Of a stretch of 64,000 nucleotides of DNA, positions 59,531 to 64,000 are shown piece by piece. The notes beneath the pieces are model-generated. The model did no database searches and was not told where the DNA came from. It was given only the letters and a program-made list of their open reading frames with translations. Made by a program: the position numbers and the translations under genes. The DNA lies in NCBI RefSeq assembly GCF_036323735.1, contig NC_086024.1:131790553-131854552 (forward strand), written 5' to 3'. The stretch is from Rattus norvegicus. Taxonomy: Eukaryota > Chordata > Mammalia > Rodentia > Muridae. The first letter of the stretch is position 1. Each line of letters starts with the position of its first letter.

Positions 59531-59929
59531 ATGGATTGGTTCTCCACATTAAGTAGTGAGTTCCCTGGTCCTTTGAGCAGTCAAGCAGACTGCGGAGATT
59601 TCGCTGATGAGAATGCTCTGAAAGGCAGCCTTGCTTTGATGAAGGAAGGCTGCTGGATTACACAGACAATCCCCCCTCAGCACTGTGGAGACCCCATAGC
59701 TTTTGGCCTCCTAATCCCTGCTCTGTTGACTCCCTCAGAGCAGAATCTCATATGAAGCGTCTGCCTTGAACATGCGCCTCTGTATCTAGGGACGTGGTGG
59801 AAGTTCGGATGGGAAGGCAGTATATTAACTCATGATGATTTGTTTTTTGAGGTAGACTTTCTCGAGACTCTAAATCCTTTGAAGTACTAGGCAGCTGATG
59901 CGCAGGATTTCAACTTCCAGGATTGTTGT
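59531..59929. other. Non-coding stretch, nothing recognised
   Basis: The 74-codon frame at 59531-59755 has no recognisable features and is not supported as a gene. Confidence 0.5.
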
Positions 59930-60545
59930 CTTATAAATTCAAGTCAGTGACAGCAATTAAACCCGCCAGTCGAAGACAGCCCCTGAGAAGGAAGCCCACG
60001 ACACACGTATACTGTATTTTATATTCAAATCATTGTAATTATTACTTCTAGAAAATAATGTGTCTGAATGAGGTTGACTAGAAAATGAATCATAAAACAA
60101 GATACTAATATTAAGTAGACCACGTTAAATTATTTCTCGATGGGATGAGAGAGAGAGAGAGAGGAGAGAGAGAGACAGAGATAGAGAGACAGAGAGAGAC
60201 AGAGAGAGACAGAGAGAGCCCTAGTCGGCAGATGGAAATGGTTACAATGCAATGTAAATATATGCGGCAATCTCCAAATCTCCAACAAGCATCGTGGGTC
60301 TGGTTTTGGTTTATACTAATAAGTTGATTTAATCAATGTGACGAAGCTGGAATCTGCCTTTGCCTACTTCTTAAGAGGGCCCAGCAATGGTTAAGCACTG
60401 TGACATCAGGATCGTCATCCTCAAAGCCGTGTTCGATTGCTAATTATTAATAGTTGTCGTTATCATTGATGATATTATAATTACCAACAGTTATTATTCT
60501 TTTTCTGTTAGGAACGCTAATCCAGACATTCAGAATGGTAGGAGG
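59930..60545. promoter_or_regulatory. Candidate conserved AT-rich block, interrupted by a GA microsatellite
   Basis: 'TGACAGCAATTAAACCCGCC', 'ATTGTAATTATTACTTCTAG' and 'TCATAAAACAAGATACTAAT' on the left, and 'TAAGTTGATTTAATCAATGT' and 'TTGCTAATTATTAATAGTTG' on the right, flank a (GA)n run at 60146-60218. Both sides are repeat-free, AT-rich and retain CpGs, as in deeply conserved enhancers. Inference only. Confidence 0.35.
60146..60218. repeat. (GA)n/(GACAGA)n microsatellite
   Basis: GA units with periodic ACAGAG interruptions. Confidence 0.95.
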
Positions 60546-60609
60546 CCTCCATTGGTGCACTGGCGGCCCTTGAATCAGCCTCTGTAGACTTTCGGGAACT
60601 ATATCTATA

Positions 60610-60920
60610 TGTGTAATTGTGTGTGTGTGTTACATTCTCATGAGTAAGGGGGTGCACATGCTTGTGTACATACATGTGAAGGCCACAGCAAAGTTTCACA
60701 TGTCTTTACTTATAGTGTTTTACCTTCTTCCTTGAGATCTCTCATTCTATGGAGAGATCATTGCTTTGCCTGGCTGGCCAGATCCCTCTGACTCCACCCC
60801 CTGATGCTACAGTTAAAGGCACCTTTTGCCTTGCTGGCATTTACTGGGGTGCTGGGGATTTGAACTTGGTTCCTTATGTTTGCAAGCCAAATGCTCTTAC
60901 CCTGAGCCATCTGCTGGCCC
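60610..60920 (-). mobile_element. B4/RSINE1-type SINE, antisense, diverged
   Basis: A TG-rich start, 'TACATGTGAAGGCCACAGCA', 'GACTCCACCCCCTGATGCTA', 'TGGGGTGCTGGGGATTTGAA' and the head complement 'TGCTCTTACCCTGAGCCATC' keep the antisense order. Confidence 0.7.
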
Positions 60921-61004
60921 TATGGATATTTATATCAGGTAGTGCCTATGGAATCTAAGGTCCTATAGATAGAAAAGTGACTCGTGCTTCCTTTTTTTTT
61001 CTTC

Positions 61005-61680
61005 AAATTTTATTGCAAATTTTGCATCATGTACCCCGTCCCCTTCCCCCATCTCCTTTTCCTCCTCATCCCCTCATATCTACCCTCCACCCTTGCAACC
61101 TCTCCGCTAACACAGAAAAAAAAATCTCCTTGTGGAAACTGTAGTGTGTCACAAGGTGTCCACACTTCTTCGGTTGCAAATGCTCATTGCAGTGAGTCAC
61201 TGGTCTGGTACGAGGTCTGTGGCTTCAGTTATACCATCAATACTGGATCCTCACTGGGACTCTTGTAGGATATCCTGTTGTTGCCCTGTGTCATGAAGAT
61301 CCAGTAGTTTGACCCCTTCATGCACTCCAGTGATTCATCAATGAATTAGATGTTGGGGTGGGCCAATTCAAAGCACTGGATCTGTGACTGAGAGCTATCT
61401 GAGCTGGTCAGGCTGTGGCTTTCCCACTCCAATCCCCCAGTGCTTGCTCACCAGCAACCCTCGCATCCAGGGCCTGATCTACCCTGCTGCCTAGAGGTGG
61501 TACAGAGCCAGTTCTCCCTACTGTTGTAGTCTGTGAGGAACATGATCAATTCTCCCACTCTCATGACCCTGGGGCCAGCTCTCCTGCCTGCCGTAGATGG
61601 CAAGGGACGTGGGAGGGGAACAACACCACACAGCAGACAAGAGGCATGGCCACCCCTCCCACATTCACCTCTTAAAACTT
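61005..61680 (-). mobile_element. L1/Lx (or HAL1-like) LINE 3' UTR, antisense
   Basis: It begins with T-rich DNA (the complement of the tail). Then come 'GTATACC'-poor unique text with 'CTGGATCCTCACTGGGACTC', 'GTAGGATATCCTGTTGTTGC', 'GGGTGGGCCAATTCAAAGCA', 'CTCACCAGCAACCCTCGCAT', 'CCTGCTGCCTAGAGGTGGTA' and 'CATGACCCTGGGGCCAGCTC'. I recognise this as the 3' UTR of an old rodent L1-type element in reverse. No reverse-transcriptase coding sequence is attached. Confidence 0.7.
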
Positions 61681-61699
61681 TCAATTAGTAATTTGGCAG

Positions 61700-61760
61700 A
61701 CTCTGTGGGGAATCCATTTTAGAGATTAGGCACTTGGTAAATATTCATGGAAGAATTAGA
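61700..61760 (+). repeat. L2-type 3' end scrap
   Basis: 'GATTAGGCACTTGGTAAATA' followed by 'TTCATGGAAGAATTAGAA' parallels the end of L2/MIR-type elements ('gtaggcacttaataaatatttgttgaatgaat'). Confidence 0.45.
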
Positions 61761-62030
61761 AATGATAAATATTGGACATGATCAATATGTTCGTCATACT
61801 GATGTGGCCATCAACAATGTATGCATGTATGGGAAGCTTATCATATCCCATATGCACTTAAGAAAGTATGACGTGTCTGTTTTAAAAAGTAAAATTGTAA
61901 GTAAACAATGAAAAGTGAGACAAATGTCACCACAACTCACTCGAAACTTTGGAAAATTTGAGCTCACTTCCTGCTGTGATTTCTATGACTAAGCTGTGAC
62001 ATTTCAGTCTGTGTGTTAGGGCCACAGCTT

Positions 62031-62033
<3 letters not shown>

Positions 62034-62092
<59 letters not shown>

Positions 62093-62172
62093 GTATATAT
62101 ATATGTGTGTGTGTGTATTTGTGTGTGTGTTTGTGTGTGTGTGTCTGTGTGTTTGTGTGTCTGTGTGTGTGT
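62034..62172. repeat. (TA)n followed by (TG)n microsatellite
   Basis: About 26 uninterrupted TA units (62034-62086), then TATG and TGTGTTTG words to 62172. Pure TA runs can extrude cruciforms. The reading frames here (Ile/Tyr or His/Thr repeats) are artefacts. Confidence 0.97.
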
Positions 62173-62740
62173 AAATGACTTAGGAAGTGCCCCATTGTGG
62201 AAGCCACAATTATTCTGGGTGGTGAGGAGAATGGAACTTATCCAGACATCATGGAGGCCCACAGACTGATCAGAGTTGAATGCCAGTGACTCTAAATGGG
62301 TCCTTTGTCTGCAACTGCTGACGATCATCTGCAGCTCCTCACTGACAGGTATTCGACCCTTGCATTGTAGCTGGAGAGAAGATGTCTCCAGGCCTTGTCT
62401 AAGCACCTCCTGAGTCTTAGAAGGGCTTTCTTACTTTTAAAAAATCTGCCTTCCACCTTGGTATGAATGATTTGAAGTATTTAGGATGGGAATTGGGAAT
62501 GGTATGTTAAGAGCAAATCTTAAAAAATATTTCTGCAATTAAATGTGACAGTCACTGTGTCTCCCCTTGCCGTGGTGGAGAGACATTTCATCCTAATATT
62601 AAACAGAAACCCACGAAGTCAACTGTCTTTCTCCCACCCCACCCCCAACCACTTGTAAAAGAAATGAAGGCAGGTGGTACAATGGCCTCTCTTCCTTTCC
62701 CTCTGGCTTGCCATTGCCTGGTCACTAAGAAGGGACACAT
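62173..62740. other. Non-coding stretch, nothing recognised
   Basis: Unique-looking DNA with chance frames only. Confidence 0.5.
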
Positions 62741-63061
62741 GCTTTCTGTTGAGGTGATAAAATACCACGACCGAGGTAATTGATGAGAGAGTTTATTTGA
62801 GCTTACAATTCTAGAGGGAGAGTCCATCGTGATGAGGGAGACATGGTAACTAGGGTCTGGAGCAGGGAGCCGAGAGATCATATTTCCATCAGCAAACACC
62901 AGGGATGTGAAGTGGAAAGAGGGCTAGGCTGTGAACTCTGAAGCCCACCCCAGTGGCATGTTTCCCCCAGCAAGGCTGTACCTCCCAAACCTCCCTAAAC
63001 CACATCACCAACTGGAGGCCAAGTGTTCAAACACCTGACATTTCTCACTTAAACCACTACC
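62741..63061. repeat. Rodent interspersed repeat, family not assigned (copy 2)
   Basis: 'AATACCACGACCGAGGTAAT', then 'GAGTTTATTTGAGCTTACAA', 'GGGAGAGTCCATCGTGATGA', 'CACCAACTGGAGGCCAAGTG' and an end near 'ACATTTCTCACTTAAACCAC'. The order and orientation match 1757-2131. This copy keeps the 'accaactgg...caagtgttcaaacacctg' part better than copy 1. Confidence 0.75.
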
Positions 63062-64000
63062 CTTAGTGTAGGCTGCTGAGCAATCTTTCCAACTTCTTCA
63101 CTGACTCAGACTGTACACAGAATTTTCTCCCCGCCCTGTCTCTTTCTACTCCTGCCCATCATTTACTATGGAAGGCTGCCACCCCTTTTCTCAATAACAC
63201 TTACAGTGTCATTAACTGTTCTGCTCACTGTCACATGGGTGTCAGATAGCCGCCCAGGTTTTTCTCTGGTGGGAGCCAAGCTGGGTCCACGGTCTCATCA
63301 CTTCTGTGGTTGTCCCCATCCCAGTGCCCTGTCGTCATTCACATAATAAATGGATGCTGTGAAGGACATGTAAGGAAAGGACGTATGTTGCTATAAAATT
63401 ATGTAAATAAAACCTCTCTTTTATCCTGTTCTAGGTATGGCACCATAGTGCCCCAAGACCTGGTAGATATCTTCATCTCAGTCAGCAAAGCCTCTCACTC
63501 TCTGCTCCATCCCATATCACACTACCGATGGCTTCTCTCTGAGCCTGGCAGCAATCTCTCTACCCATCTAGTTCCCAAGGCAAGTCGCCACCATGCCAGA
63601 AGTATACATCCCAATTCCGTGGCGGCTTAGTGTTCCAGCCGCCACATACTCTCTTAAACTTAAATCGACAGAAGAAAGAACACACAACACATTAACCTCT
63701 GATCCAATTGATAAGATATAATTGCCCACCTAGACACACACAGCCCTATACACATCCATCCCTGTAAAGATACAGAGAGGAATCTTAACATCTGCCTCCA
63801 TGTTCTCTCGGCATCTTCTCCTCCTGCCTTTTTCCGTTCCAGTCTTCTCTTCCTTCAAACTTTTCTCCCGCCCATCCTTCCTTCTCATCCAATGACAGGC
63901 CTTGTTCTATTTTGTACCTGCCTTCACCTGTATGGCATCATCCTACAGACGTATGTGTGTCAACTTTGGGGAGTCCAAACATCTCAAATGGTGTGATAAT
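63062..64000. other. Non-coding stretch, possibly an unidentified repeat from 63570
   Basis: The sequence around 'TTCCGTGGCGGCTTAGTGTT' and 'CCAGCCGCCACATACTCTCT', followed by a pyrimidine-rich stretch (63790-63920), gives an impression of a rodent repeat, but I cannot name it. No gene was recognised. Confidence 0.35.

Overview
This is a stretch of rodent nuclear DNA, almost certainly rat (Rattus). The decisive mark is a near-perfect ID SINE (BC1/tRNA-Ala type) at 36896-37023 with a long A tail and a 10-bp target-site duplication; ID is the SINE family that expanded recently in rat. B1, B3 and B4/RSINE-type SINEs, rodent L1 3' ends, URR1-like hAT transposons and MaLR-type LTRs agree with this. 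Older elements shared by placental mammals or mammals in general (MER5A, MIR, L2-like) are also present.

No protein-coding gene, convincing coding exon, rRNA, functional tRNA gene or CRISPR array is visible. The longest open frames (up to about 158 codons) lie in CA/TG, GA or GGAA microsatellites, or are isolated ATG-to-stop runs with no family resemblance, splice context or partner frame. The window is intergenic or deep-intronic sequence.

Layout. 0-5 kb: a repeat-free CpG-retaining start, a rodent repeat, a URR1 copy, an L1 3' end and a B4-type SINE with a CA/AGAC tail. 5.4-5.9 kb: AT-rich DNA with a perfect 82-bp tandem duplication. 8.5-9.0 kb: an old minisatellite of about 28 units of about 20 bp. 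10-16 kb: MER5A, a SINE split by a TGG array, MIR, an L2-like element, B1 and a 285-bp CA array. 17-17.8 kb: an AT-rich, repeat-free block with homeodomain-type TAATTA cores, a candidate developmental enhancer. 18-33 kb: MaLR LTRs, SINEs, and a 750-bp TG/TA-rich domain at 24.5-25.2 kb. 35-47 kb: ID-B1, MIR, the young ID, URR1, MaLR, B4 and B3 SINEs, and a 221-bp purine tract. 47-64 kb: mostly plain DNA with scattered SINEs, a perfect 13-bp hairpin, further repeat-free AT-rich blocks (54.7-55.1 and 59.9-60.5 kb), an antisense L1 3' UTR at 61.0-61.7 kb, and a second copy of the 1.8-kb repeat at 62.7-63.1 kb.

There is no gene system to reconstruct. The main interest is in possible cis-regulatory blocks, the minisatellite, and recent tandem or SINE-seeded repeat growth. 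Repeat families were named by reading, not by a database search, so subfamily names are approximate.
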